Assembly (NCBI RefSeq): GCF_008369195.1
Contig: NZ_VOBC01000003.1
Location: forward strand, 1-64,000
Length of the DNA stretch: 64,000 nucleotides
From: Sporosarcina sp. ANT_H38
GTDB lineage: Bacteria; Bacillota; Bacilli; Bacillales_A; Planococcaceae
Reading direction: 5' to 3'
This document shows positions 34,482 through 41,511 of the stretch, piece by piece. Position numbers and translations under genes: made by a program. Under the pieces are notes generated by a model. That model was not told where the DNA came from, ran no database searches, and saw only the letters and a program-made list of their open reading frames with translations. Every line of letters begins with the position of its first letter. Positions within the stretch are counted from its first letter, which is position 1.

Positions 34482-34742
34482 TGATTGACCATTCAAGAAT
34501 TACTTTCTTCCCTAGGAATCGTGTAACAGGAATACTTCCCTTCCACACTACTCCCGAATCGCCCAGTGTTTTCCCGGTATATCTCATGAATATACGTGTA
34601 AGGTAACTTTAATTACAACAACGCAATCAGTCAGATATATCGGAGATTTCAACTTCAGAAAAATACAGATATTATTAGGATACTTTCAATTTATGAACTA
34701 CGAATTCTTAAAAGGTCATTACTAGATTTTCTAACATAATTC
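34482..34742. other. gap upstream of yidC, no recognisable gene
   Basis: I looked on both strands for short genes with ribosome binding sites and for leader structures. Nothing convincing was found apart from the yidC promoter and the neighbouring terminator. Confidence 0.5.
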
Positions 34743-34767
34743 AAAAAACACTTCCATATAGGAAGTG
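34743..34767 (-). terminator. terminator of the gene at 34792
   Basis: On the minus strand CACTTCC pairs with GGAAGTG around TATAT, followed by six T. Confidence 0.88.
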
Positions 34768-34791
34768 CCTCTAGTATTTATTAAACGAATT

Positions 34792-35145
34792 TTATTTGTT
34801 GGTTTGTTCCGCACCAGGTTCGTCTTGTTCTTTCTTACGGTAGAGTCCGTCTGTTTCAGGCGTCATCTCTACATCGTCTTCAACTTCCTGGTTATAATAA
34901 TGGACGCTCGTTTGAGCACCTTCACTTACCATCTTGTTGTCTTGAATATCATACGGATCCGAATGTCCGACTTTCGTTTCAGCACTTTTGTTCAATTTTT
35001 GTGATTCCATGAAAGAATTGACTTTAGTTTTCATATTGCCGAAAGCCACTTGCGCCTTGTCTCTATTCTCTTTTTTACTGAAGTAGGCATAAGCCCCCGC
35101 CGCCATCGTTGCAAGTAGTAAATTATTATTTCTTTTACGAGCCAT
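34792..35145 (-). CDS. Hypothetical acidic protein with SigB-type promoter
   Basis: A 117-residue protein with a short hydrophobic N-terminal part (LLLATMAAGAYAYFSKK), a basic stretch and an acidic, polar, probably disordered C terminus. It has slight likeness to YtxH-type stress proteins, but I cannot assign it. GGAGG lies 10 bases before the ATG. A SigB-like promoter about 50 bases upstream suggests general stress induction. Confidence 0.7.
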   Translation of the reverse strand: MARKRNNNLLLATMAAGAYAYFSKKENRDKAQVAFGNMKTKVNSFMESQKLNKSAETKVGHSDPYDIQDNKMVSEGAQTSVHYYNQEVEDDVEMTPETDGLYRKKEQDEPGAEQTNK

Positions 35146-35191
35146 TTAAATCATTCCTCCCTGTTTTAATGAAAATGTATTTGTAGATAGT

Positions 35192-35217
35192 ATACCCTCT
35201 TCAATCATTTTAAAAAC
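35192..35217 (-). promoter_or_regulatory. putative SigB promoter before the gene at 34792
   Basis: Minus strand GTTTTT, a 14-base spacer and GGGTAT. The -10 is perfect for SigB and the -35 keeps GTTT. A SigA -10 (TATACT) overlaps, so the assignment is moderate. Confidence 0.5.
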
Positions 35218-35228
35218 TTTCATTTTTC

Positions 35229-35672
35229 TTATATTGATAAAATCATATCCACATGGGGAATTCCTCCATCGTCATAAGGCTCCGAAACCGCATTAAATCC
35301 ATGATCCCCATAAAACCCTACAAGATGGTGCTGGGCTTGAAGATGAATATCCCCAGGTTTCCAATGGGTCTTAATAAAGTCTACACTTCGTTCCATAAGA
35401 ATATGTGCAAGCCCTGTACCTCTTCTATTCTTCCTGATAATAACTCGACCGATAGATGGTCCCGTATACTTCACACCTGCCGGAAGAAGCCGCGCATACG
35501 CTGCCAGTCCCTCCTCATCTGTGCAGAATATATGAAGCGCACTATAATCATAACCGTCAACTTCATGGTACGCACAATTTTGCTCAACGACGAATACATC
35601 GACTCGCAACTTTAACATTTCATATACTTCATGTCCGCTTAATTCCCCAAACTCGTGATATGTCCACTGCAT
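35229..35672 (-). CDS. GNAT acetyltransferase, ElaA family
   Basis: A 147-residue protein with the ElaA features: LKLRVDVFVVEQNCAYHEVD near residue 20, the acetyl-CoA loop RKNRRGTGLAHILM and LQAQHHLVGFYGDHGF near the end. The acceptor substrate is unknown. It is divergent from a second GNAT gene. Confidence 0.9.
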   Translation of the reverse strand: MQWTYHEFGELSGHEVYEMLKLRVDVFVVEQNCAYHEVDGYDYSALHIFCTDEEGLAAYARLLPAGVKYTGPSIGRVIIRKNRRGTGLAHILMERSVDFIKTHWKPGDIHLQAQHHLVGFYGDHGFNAVSEPYDDGGIPHVDMILSI

Positions 35673-35771
35673 ATTAACGTCTCTCCCATATATATCATTT
35701 TCATTACATTGGTAGTTTTTATCCTATTTTTTTGTTATGATAGCAAAAAGAAATGCAGAGGTGACAGTGCA

Positions 35772-36272
35772 ATGATCCGACCTATGATTACCGAGGATAG
35801 TATGCACGTTCAACAGATTGTTTATAAGACTTGGAGCGCGACCTATAAAGATATTATTCCAGCGGAGATCCAGAAAAAATTTATCGACCGATCCTATTCA
35901 GAAGCGATGCTCTTAAAACGGATGGAGAAAACCTATGTGCTAGTAGCGGAATGCGAAGGTATTCCTGTTGGTTTTTCCAGTTTCACGAAGAAAGATGAAG
36001 ATGGCGATTCTGAATTGACTGCTATGTATATTTTACCATCTCATCAAAAAATGGGCTACGGAAAAAATTTAATCGACTATGCTTTGTCGTTACTTACGGA
36101 TGCGCAACAATTATTCGTTTATGTTGACGAACGCAATGCAGTTGGACGAGCCTTTTACGAGAAGCAGGGCTTCGAGTTACTTGATGTCTTTGAAGAATAT
36201 TTCGAGGGCCACCCTGTGGTAACAGCCCAGTATGTATTTTATATTCATAGCCACGTACATGTCCAATGCTAA
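35772..36272 (+). CDS. GNAT family N-acetyltransferase
   Basis: A 166-residue GNAT protein with the acetyl-CoA binding segment ILPSHQKMGYGKNLID and C-terminal NAVGRAFYEKQGFEL. The N-terminal TWSATYKDIIP pattern is common in Bacillus acetyltransferases of unknown target. ATG 35772 follows AGAGGTGA by 7 bases; the open frame extends 39 codons upstream without support. Confidence 0.9.
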   Translation: MIRPMITEDSMHVQQIVYKTWSATYKDIIPAEIQKKFIDRSYSEAMLLKRMEKTYVLVAECEGIPVGFSSFTKKDEDGDSELTAMYILPSHQKMGYGKNLIDYALSLLTDAQQLFVYVDERNAVGRAFYEKQGFELLDVFEEYFEGHPVVTAQYVFYIHSHVHVQC

Positions 36273-36343
36273 GTAAAACGTTTTGCGCCTGAAGCCAAAC
36301 ACTGTTCCGTGTAGAAAAACTTATACTTTCTTATCTACTAATT

Positions 36344-36378
36344 AAAACACTTTCCCCCAATAGGAGGAAAGTGTTTTT
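36344..36378. terminator. bidirectional terminator
   Basis: AAAACACTTTCC pairs with GGAAAGTGTTTT between the convergent GNAT and DUF4064-type genes, with T-runs on both strands. Confidence 0.85.
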
Positions 36379-36384
36379 AATTAC

Positions 36385-36858
36385 TTATAAAGGTCTCATT
36401 GTTCCATCATACTTATCATCCACGAACTGCGTTTCATGTGTTAGAGATGCTTTCTTTGTAAAACAAAGAATAGCCGCGATGTAAAGAAGGATTGAAGATA
36501 ACGTAAGAATTCCTGCCGTCAAACCAGCGATGATAAACATTATCCCAGCAAGTTTAGGATTTTTATTCTTCCAAATGTTCACCATTCCAATTATCGTCAA
36601 GATTAAGCTGACGATTAAGCTAATAATGATAAACCAAATAACCCCACCTATAATATCAAATGCACCATAGAACATATCGATATGTTCAGGAGTTAATGTC
36701 GGATCTATCAACAGCATCTCCACTTCGAACTCTTTCTGAATCAACGGGTCCGATTTTAAATAAGTAACTAAAGCCAGTGAAGCAAAACTGATCATAACAC
36801 CTATCGTCGTCAATACGACGCTAAAAATCGATAATATCTTTTCAGCTGTACGGCTCAT
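36385..36858 (-). CDS. DUF4064-like membrane protein
   Basis: A 157-residue protein with four hydrophobic segments (about 8-32, 65-92, 103-120, 122-140) and a soluble loop after the first. Membrane topology and the N terminus SRTAEKILSIFSVVLTTIGV fit the DUF4064 family of Bacillales. The function is unknown. ATG 36858 lies 6 bases after AGAGGTG. Confidence 0.8.
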   Translation of the reverse strand: MSRTAEKILSIFSVVLTTIGVMISFASLALVTYLKSDPLIQKEFEVEMLLIDPTLTPEHIDMFYGAFDIIGGVIWFIIISLIVSLILTIIGMVNIWKNKNPKLAGIMFIIAGLTAGILTLSSILLYIAAILCFTKKASLTHETQFVDDKYDGTMRPL

Positions 36859-37144
36859 AAAAAACACCTCTTTCTTATTCTATATATGATTATACGTTAA
36901 AAAAAAGAATAGGTTTCACTTTTTTCATATTGTTAGACAACACCAAGAAGGAGCTTTTCTTTCATTCTCCAAAACAATTTTATTTTCCACTTAAAAATTG
37001 TAGGTACGTAGCGGACAGATATTCACAACAAGATTACCAAGGAGGAATGAACTGCAATTCCTCTCAAACGGTGTGACTGATTACAAGCATTTCTTGTTAA
37101 AAACCGCTAATCAACATACAAAAGGACAATACTTGATAAAAAAT
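36859..37144. other. gap with no recognisable gene
   Basis: AT-rich sequence with no frame that has both a ribosome binding site and protein-like composition. The promoter of the tiny gene at 37221 follows. Confidence 0.5.
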
Positions 37145-37169
37145 GTTTCATCGAAAAGTAAAAGGGTAT
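37145..37169 (+). promoter_or_regulatory. putative SigB promoter of the 33-residue gene
   Basis: GTTTCA, a 13-base spacer and GGGTAT, with the same spacing as the rsbV promoter. The expected transcript start is about 45 bases before the ATG. No SigA -35 fits the overlapping TATAAT. Confidence 0.65.
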
Positions 37170-37220
37170 AATTTATATATTAAGGCATTTTGGACGGAAT
37201 TAAGAAAGGAGACGATACAA

Positions 37221-37322
37221 ATGGAGCAGAAACTGATTTTCAGCCAAGCCGATATGATGTATACTCTCGCCGGTTCTACTTTGTTAGCTAGCTTAGTGTA
37301 CATTATAACTTTAGTGAGTTAA
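37221..37322 (+). CDS. 33-residue single-helix membrane protein
   Basis: MEQKLIFSQADMMYTLAG followed by a hydrophobic stretch ending LVYIITLVS. AAAGGAG lies 10 bases before the ATG, a SigB-like promoter lies upstream and a strong terminator starts 3 bases after the stop, so the unit looks like a complete tiny gene. I recognise no family. Confidence 0.72.
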   Translation: MEQKLIFSQADMMYTLAGSTLLASLVYIITLVS

Positions 37323-37324
37323 CT

Positions 37325-37367
37325 ATAAAAGGCAATCCTTAGTTTAAAAACTAAGGATTGCCTTTTA
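37325..37367. terminator. bidirectional terminator
   Basis: Nearly perfect 20-base arms (ATAAAAGGCAATCCTTAG and complement) between the tiny gene and the GNAT gene at 37379. Confidence 0.93.
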
Positions 37368-37378
37368 TTATGATTCCC

Positions 37379-37660
37379 TTATACTTTTACGTCCTCATAA
37401 TCTTTGTAACGTTCAAAAGCAGTTACAACATATGAGCAGACAGGCTCCATTTTCAACTCTTGTTCACGCGCATAGTTCGCGGCGCGATCCAGCAACTTTT
37501 TCGCCATGCCTTGTCCTCGTAAGTCAGTCGATACGAATGTATGATCCATTACCATGACATCCCCAAGAATCGTCCAAGTAATCTCTGCCAACATGTTGCC
37601 ATCTTGTTCGTAACGGAACGCGAATGCGTCCCCACCTAGATCAACAAATTCGAATTCCAT
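37379..37660 (-). CDS. Short GNAT-fold acetyltransferase (YjdJ-like)
   Basis: A 93-residue minimal GNAT protein of the YidJ/YjdJ-like N-acetyltransferase group. The acetyl-CoA loop is DLRGQGMAKKLLDRAANYAR, preceded by the strand VMDHTFVS, and PVCSYVVTAFER is near the C terminus. It is the usual size for this compact subgroup. The substrate is unknown. Confidence 0.88.
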   Translation of the reverse strand: MEFEFVDLGGDAFAFRYEQDGNMLAEITWTILGDVMVMDHTFVSTDLRGQGMAKKLLDRAANYAREQELKMEPVCSYVVTAFERYKDYEDVKV

Positions 37661-37721
37661 CTAAACTACCCCTTTTCAATAAATTCTAATTTACAGTGCA
37701 ACACTTTACTTCGCTTCCCGA

Positions 37722-38612
37722 TTACTTAAACCACGACTGAACGGATTCGAATAGGTTCGCAAAGAACTCCTTCACACTTTCCCAAAATCCAGGATCAATA
37801 TCACCGAGTGTTTCTTTTATTTTCGATGTCATATCCGATAATTGCTCGGATAATTTATTGAAATCGATATCTAAGTTTCGAATTCTGTCCATTAAGTCTA
37901 TGAGCAATTGACGATCCGCATCACTTAAATTAATATTGAGTTTTTCCATTTGCTCTGTAACAATTTTCTCGACGTCTTCTTTTGTCGCTGGGTTTTTCTC
38001 TGAGATTTGCTTTTTAATTTCTGTTAGAAGCTCTGCTACTTTGTCACTATCAACACCGGATTCTTTCGCAAATTTCGTCGCAAGATTTAATTCATCATTT
38101 GCGACATCTGTTCGTTCCGTATCAAGTTTTTCACCAGTAACTTCATATGCTTTGTATATACCAACGAGCGCGGAATGACCTGTTACTTTTTTCGGCGCTG
38201 CCACTTCGACAACCGCGTCTTCGATTCCAGCTGTCAGCATAGCAGTCGCATATATTTCCGACGTTACTTCTGTAATATTATCTGGTGTAACAATTGTGAT
38301 GACTAGTCCTTTACCTTCCTCTTGCCTTGTAATTTTAGCAGAAGAATACATTCTTGCTTTACCATTGCCATTTTCAATATACTTCACAAGGTCACTACCG
38401 TTAACGGATATTTCTTCAACTTCCGCTTCCTGTGCAACACCCAGGCTTATCTTAACACTTTCCTTCTCAGCATCCGATAAATCTACGCCGTAAACGACGA
38501 TTGGTACACCAAGTTTTTCATTGATAACTGGATCTTCCGCATGTACGGCCGACGGGACCGAGATTCCGATAGCCAGTACAGCCGCCATCATCATTGCAAG
38601 TATACGCTTCAT
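37722..38612 (-). CDS. ypuA: Secreted DUF1002 protein YpuA
   Basis: A 296-residue protein with a signal peptide (cleavage near AVHAEDP) and a DUF1002 domain (GVDLSDAEKESVKISLGV, VTGHSALVGIYKAYEVTG). The C-terminal third is helical and charged, ending with aromatic residues. It matches B. subtilis YpuA in size and layout. Its role, possibly at the cell wall, is not established. Confidence 0.88.
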   Translation of the reverse strand: MKRILAMMMAAVLAIGISVPSAVHAEDPVINEKLGVPIVVYGVDLSDAEKESVKISLGVAQEAEVEEISVNGSDLVKYIENGNGKARMYSSAKITRQEEGKGLVITIVTPDNITEVTSEIYATAMLTAGIEDAVVEVAAPKKVTGHSALVGIYKAYEVTGEKLDTERTDVANDELNLATKFAKESGVDSDKVAELLTEIKKQISEKNPATKEDVEKIVTEQMEKLNINLSDADRQLLIDLMDRIRNLDIDFNKLSEQLSDMTSKIKETLGDIDPGFWESVKEFFANLFESVQSWFK

Positions 38613-38678
38613 GTTGATTCCCCCTCTTTCTAGGAATTAATACGATTTGGGTTTGGTAAAGGTTCCCGAATTTCAGTA

Positions 38679-39542
38679 TTACTTCAACAATGTCCATCCT
38701 TCACTTTGTTCTATTCTGCCTTCTTTCATGAGTTTCCCAAGTGCACGTTTGAACGACGCTTTGCTTAAGTTGAACATTTCCTTAATCTCATCAGGTGTTG
38801 ATTTATCAGTAAACGGCATTCTGCCTCCAACTTCATTCAAGTGGCGAAGAAGCTTTTCTGCATCATCTCCCTGGCGCTCCTCTTTGCGCGGTAGCATCGA
38901 TCCGTTTAACGTTCCGTCATCACGAACGCCAATAATACGTACATTCATTTCCTGTCCCAAACGAGGTTCCCGTTCCTGCTCGGTATTATGGATAAAGATT
39001 CGGTAATTCTCCGGAACACTGAGCATAAACGAACCGACTGGCAATAAGCGGTATGCTCTTGCCTTCAAATCCATATTAAACACGGTTGTAGGCGCTTCGA
39101 CAATCTGTTCCAACACGCGTTCTTCTGTGGCAAGTCTGCCGAAAATCGTACCGCCCAAATCCATTCGAAGTGTCATGTACAATGCATCGTCTATCTTCGG
39201 CCATAGAGCCCGAACTTTAGGCATGTCATTTCTATTCACTAACACCTCTATTGAAGAACCGATATCTACAAAGACACCTTCATGGTCATCCACACGGATT
39301 ACACGTCCCCAGCCAAATGTCTCAGCTGTCATATTTGGCAGCTGCATCGTCGCAGAAAGTTCTCCACGTCTATTCAGATAAAGGAATACGTTGACAATAT
39401 CTCCTTCTTGAATATTTTCATCTGCATCAGATGCGTTCAACATAATATGTTCTTGATCGCCATCGCCGTCCAATATCCATCGTGAACCGTCTTGCTCCAA
39501 CACTTCTAACTCCGCCGTATAACCTGATTTAAGTTTTTCCAT
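38679..39542 (-). CDS. cvfB: CvfB/YitL S1 RNA-binding protein
   Basis: A 287-residue protein with tandem S1-like domains (GWGRVIRVDDHEGVFVDIGS and VRIIGVRDDGTLNGSMLPR) and a C-terminal winged helix (STPDEIKEMFNLSKASFKRA). CvfB affects virulence gene expression in Staphylococcus; YitL is the Bacillus homologue. Its ATG overlaps the mntR stop by one base, so the two are probably co-translated. Confidence 0.9.
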   Translation of the reverse strand: MEKLKSGYTAELEVLEQDGSRWILDGDGDQEHIMLNASDADENIQEGDIVNVFLYLNRRGELSATMQLPNMTAETFGWGRVIRVDDHEGVFVDIGSSIEVLVNRNDMPKVRALWPKIDDALYMTLRMDLGGTIFGRLATEERVLEQIVEAPTTVFNMDLKARAYRLLPVGSFMLSVPENYRIFIHNTEQEREPRLGQEMNVRIIGVRDDGTLNGSMLPRKEERQGDDAEKLLRHLNEVGGRMPFTDKSTPDEIKEMFNLSKASFKRALGKLMKEGRIEQSEGWTLLK

Positions 39543-39967
39543 TATTTATCTACCTCTTTCTTATGATCCATTACACGTAATTTCCTAACAAATTCATCGT
39601 CTTGTCCCATCGCTTCGACTAGATCGGTTATTCGATCCATCGCATTCCAGCTTAGGTGGTGCTCAATTCCTTCCACATCACCATAAATATTTTCTTCATC
39701 TACGCCAATAATACGAAGAAACTGTTCAAGGAGATCATGGCGCCGCACAAGTTTTTCTCCAAACGTCGACCCTTTTTTCGTCAATTCGAGGCCCTTGTAG
39801 CGTTCATAGACAATATAACCTTCCTTGTCGAGTCGTTGGGCCATTTTTGTAACAGATGAAGGGAGAACCGCCAAGGATTCAGCAACGTCCGATACACGTG
39901 CAACGCCCTTCGCTTCGATATGCAAATAAATCTGTTCTAGATAATCTTCCATACCTGGTGTTGCCAA
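39542..39967 (-). CDS. mntR: MntR, manganese transport regulator
   Basis: A 141-residue DtxR-family repressor. The metal-binding residues of B. subtilis MntR are conserved: Asp8 and Glu11 (MEDYLEQ), His77 (RRHDLLEQ) and Glu99, Glu102, His103 (DVEGIEHHL). It represses manganese import when Mn2+ is plentiful. TTG start lies 8 bases after GGAGG. No manganese transporter gene is in the window. Confidence 0.95.
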   Translation of the reverse strand: MATPGMEDYLEQIYLHIEAKGVARVSDVAESLAVLPSSVTKMAQRLDKEGYIVYERYKGLELTKKGSTFGEKLVRRHDLLEQFLRIIGVDEENIYGDVEGIEHHLSWNAMDRITDLVEAMGQDDEFVRKLRVMDHKKEVDK

Positions 39968-40030
39968 CTGTACCGCCTCCAGTATGTATACCCAATTTCA
40001 TTCCCAATCACTACTCTTTTAATATTCATA

Positions 40031-40056
40031 GTTTAACTTTTAATTTACCGGGGTAA
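40031..40056 (+). promoter_or_regulatory. putative SigB promoter of the Lmo0937-like gene
   Basis: Perfect -35 GTTTAA, a 14-base spacer and GGGTAA (one base from GGGTAT). The predicted start is about 27 bases before the TTG start codon. Confidence 0.7.
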
Positions 40057-40089
40057 AGATAGAACACATAAGTTAAGGGGGTGAAACAC

Positions 40090-40245
40090 TTGGGTCGTAT
40101 TCTATGGTTACTCATTGTAGCATTATTCGTGTTTTGGTTGTTAGGTCTCGTGTTCAAGATTGGCGGCGGATTAATTCATATTCTTCTAGTCATCGCAGTT
40201 ATTGTATTTATTTTCAACCTCATAACTGGAAAACGAAACGTGTAA
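40090..40245 (+). CDS. Lmo0937-family small membrane protein
   Basis: A 51-residue protein with two hydrophobic helices separated by FKIGGGLIH and a basic end (TGKRNV). This is the pattern of the Lmo0937 family of small Firmicutes membrane proteins, recognised from memory. TTG start follows GGGGGTGA by 5 bases. A SigB-type promoter and a dedicated terminator frame it. The function is unknown. Confidence 0.82.
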   Translation: MGRILWLLIVALFVFWLLGLVFKIGGGLIHILLVIAVIVFIFNLITGKRNV

Positions 40246-40247
40246 CG

Positions 40248-40281
40248 AAAGGGATGTCGACATTAGTCGGCATCCCTTTTA
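40248..40281 (+). terminator. terminator of the Lmo0937-like gene
   Basis: AAAGGGATGTCGA pairs with TCGGCATCCCTTT (one mismatch) around CATTAG, followed by T. Confidence 0.85.
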
Positions 40282-40328
40282 GGTTCTACACGATGTAAAT
40301 CATATTTTGTTAAGCTGCATTCCTTCTA

Positions 40329-40377
40329 CTGTCTAGCTACAGCGGCCAGACGCTCGGGCCGCCTCCGCTTTTCTTTA
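40329..40377 (-). repeat. dispersed repeat copy A fused to a stop codon
   Basis: On the minus strand the TAA of the gene at 40375-41484 runs into AGAAAAGCGGAGGCGG, and the unit ends GCTGTAGCTAGACAG. Ends match copy B at 23120 and copy C at 56963. Confidence 0.55.
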
Positions 40378-41484
40378 GTCTATTTTCGCATAGATACAGG
40401 TGTTTCGTAAAACATTACCGTCGGGTGATAAGGAATCTTGTTTCAAAATCCCTTCGAGAGTAAACCCCGCACGTTCTGCGACACTTCGACTCTTCATGTT
40501 TTCTTCATCACAACGAATTTCCACTCTGCGTGCCCCAAGTTTTTCGAATGCAAATTTCTCAATAGTTTTAACAGCTTCCGTCATATAGCCCTGTCCTTCA
40601 AACTCTGTTGCAAGCCAGTAGCCAATCTCGAATTTCGGAATCGACCAATCAATTCTATGGAGTCCCGACGAGCCAACGAACTTCCCAGTCTCTTTATGAT
40701 AAACATGAAAGCGTAGATCCTGACGAGTGATGAAATTTGCAACCGCTTTTCGCAAGCTTTCCTCTGTCATATGCAACTCAGGTTCCGGTTGCGCCCACGG
40801 CATCCACTTACGAAGCGCAGGTAACGAAGTCCGAATCGCATTCCAAGCATTTGTTGCATCGCTAAGTTTAGGAGCTCGAATGATTAGCCGTTCCGATTCG
40901 AATGAATCAGGAAAATCCGGGATACGCGGAGATCGTGTATCCCGTGATTTTTCTCCGTCTTCCCAAATAACAGGCGTCGTCGTTCCCGCCACGAAGTCTT
41001 CTCGCGTAATACCATAAGTCACTGCGTCGTAATAGGAATACTCTTTTGGCGAAAACCATGCTTTGCGAAGATGGGCTTCCTTAACAAACCCTGCACGTTC
41101 AAACGTTTTCCGCATTGCAAGATTATCTTGCCTTGTATGACCTTCTAGACGGATTTTCTTACCTGGCAACCCAAATACATATTCCGCCACTAATCGGAGG
41201 GCTTTCGGACCGTAGCCATTCCCTCTCGACATATCTGCAATACGTAAATCGAACAACGGAATTTCATCTTGCAAATCGTAAATTTTCACGATCCCTACTT
41301 TTTCTCCATTTTCATTTTCCACCCAGAACGTTTTCACTTCGTCCGACCCATAGCCGCCCTCTTCGATTGTTTTTTCAATCAAATGACGTCCCGGATCAGA
41401 GTTACCATGGAAAGGCCACGTATTAGTTGTCATAAAATGAATAAGTTGCTCCTGCTCTTCCATTGTCCACTCTTGTATATGCAT
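40375..41484 (-). CDS. Tandem GNAT acetyltransferase fusion
   Basis: A 369-residue protein with two complete GNAT domains. The first (about 1-180) has RIADMSRGNGYGPKALRLVAE and NLAMRKTFERAGF; the second (about 188-369) resembles RimJ/RimL, with ESERLIIRAPKLSD, ATEFEGQGYMTEAVKTIE and NMKSRSVAERAGF. The linker is polar and acidic. The substrates are unknown; the C-terminal half could act on a protein or ribosomal target as RimJ/RimL do. Confidence 0.9.
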   Translation of the reverse strand: MHIQEWTMEEQEQLIHFMTTNTWPFHGNSDPGRHLIEKTIEEGGYGSDEVKTFWVENENGEKVGIVKIYDLQDEIPLFDLRIADMSRGNGYGPKALRLVAEYVFGLPGKKIRLEGHTRQDNLAMRKTFERAGFVKEAHLRKAWFSPKEYSYYDAVTYGITREDFVAGTTTPVIWEDGEKSRDTRSPRIPDFPDSFESERLIIRAPKLSDATNAWNAIRTSLPALRKWMPWAQPEPELHMTEESLRKAVANFITRQDLRFHVYHKETGKFVGSSGLHRIDWSIPKFEIGYWLATEFEGQGYMTEAVKTIEKFAFEKLGARRVEIRCDEENMKSRSVAERAGFTLEGILKQDSLSPDGNVLRNTCIYAKID

Positions 41485-41511
41485 TAGAATTCGCCTCCGT
41501 ATAGAACCTAC

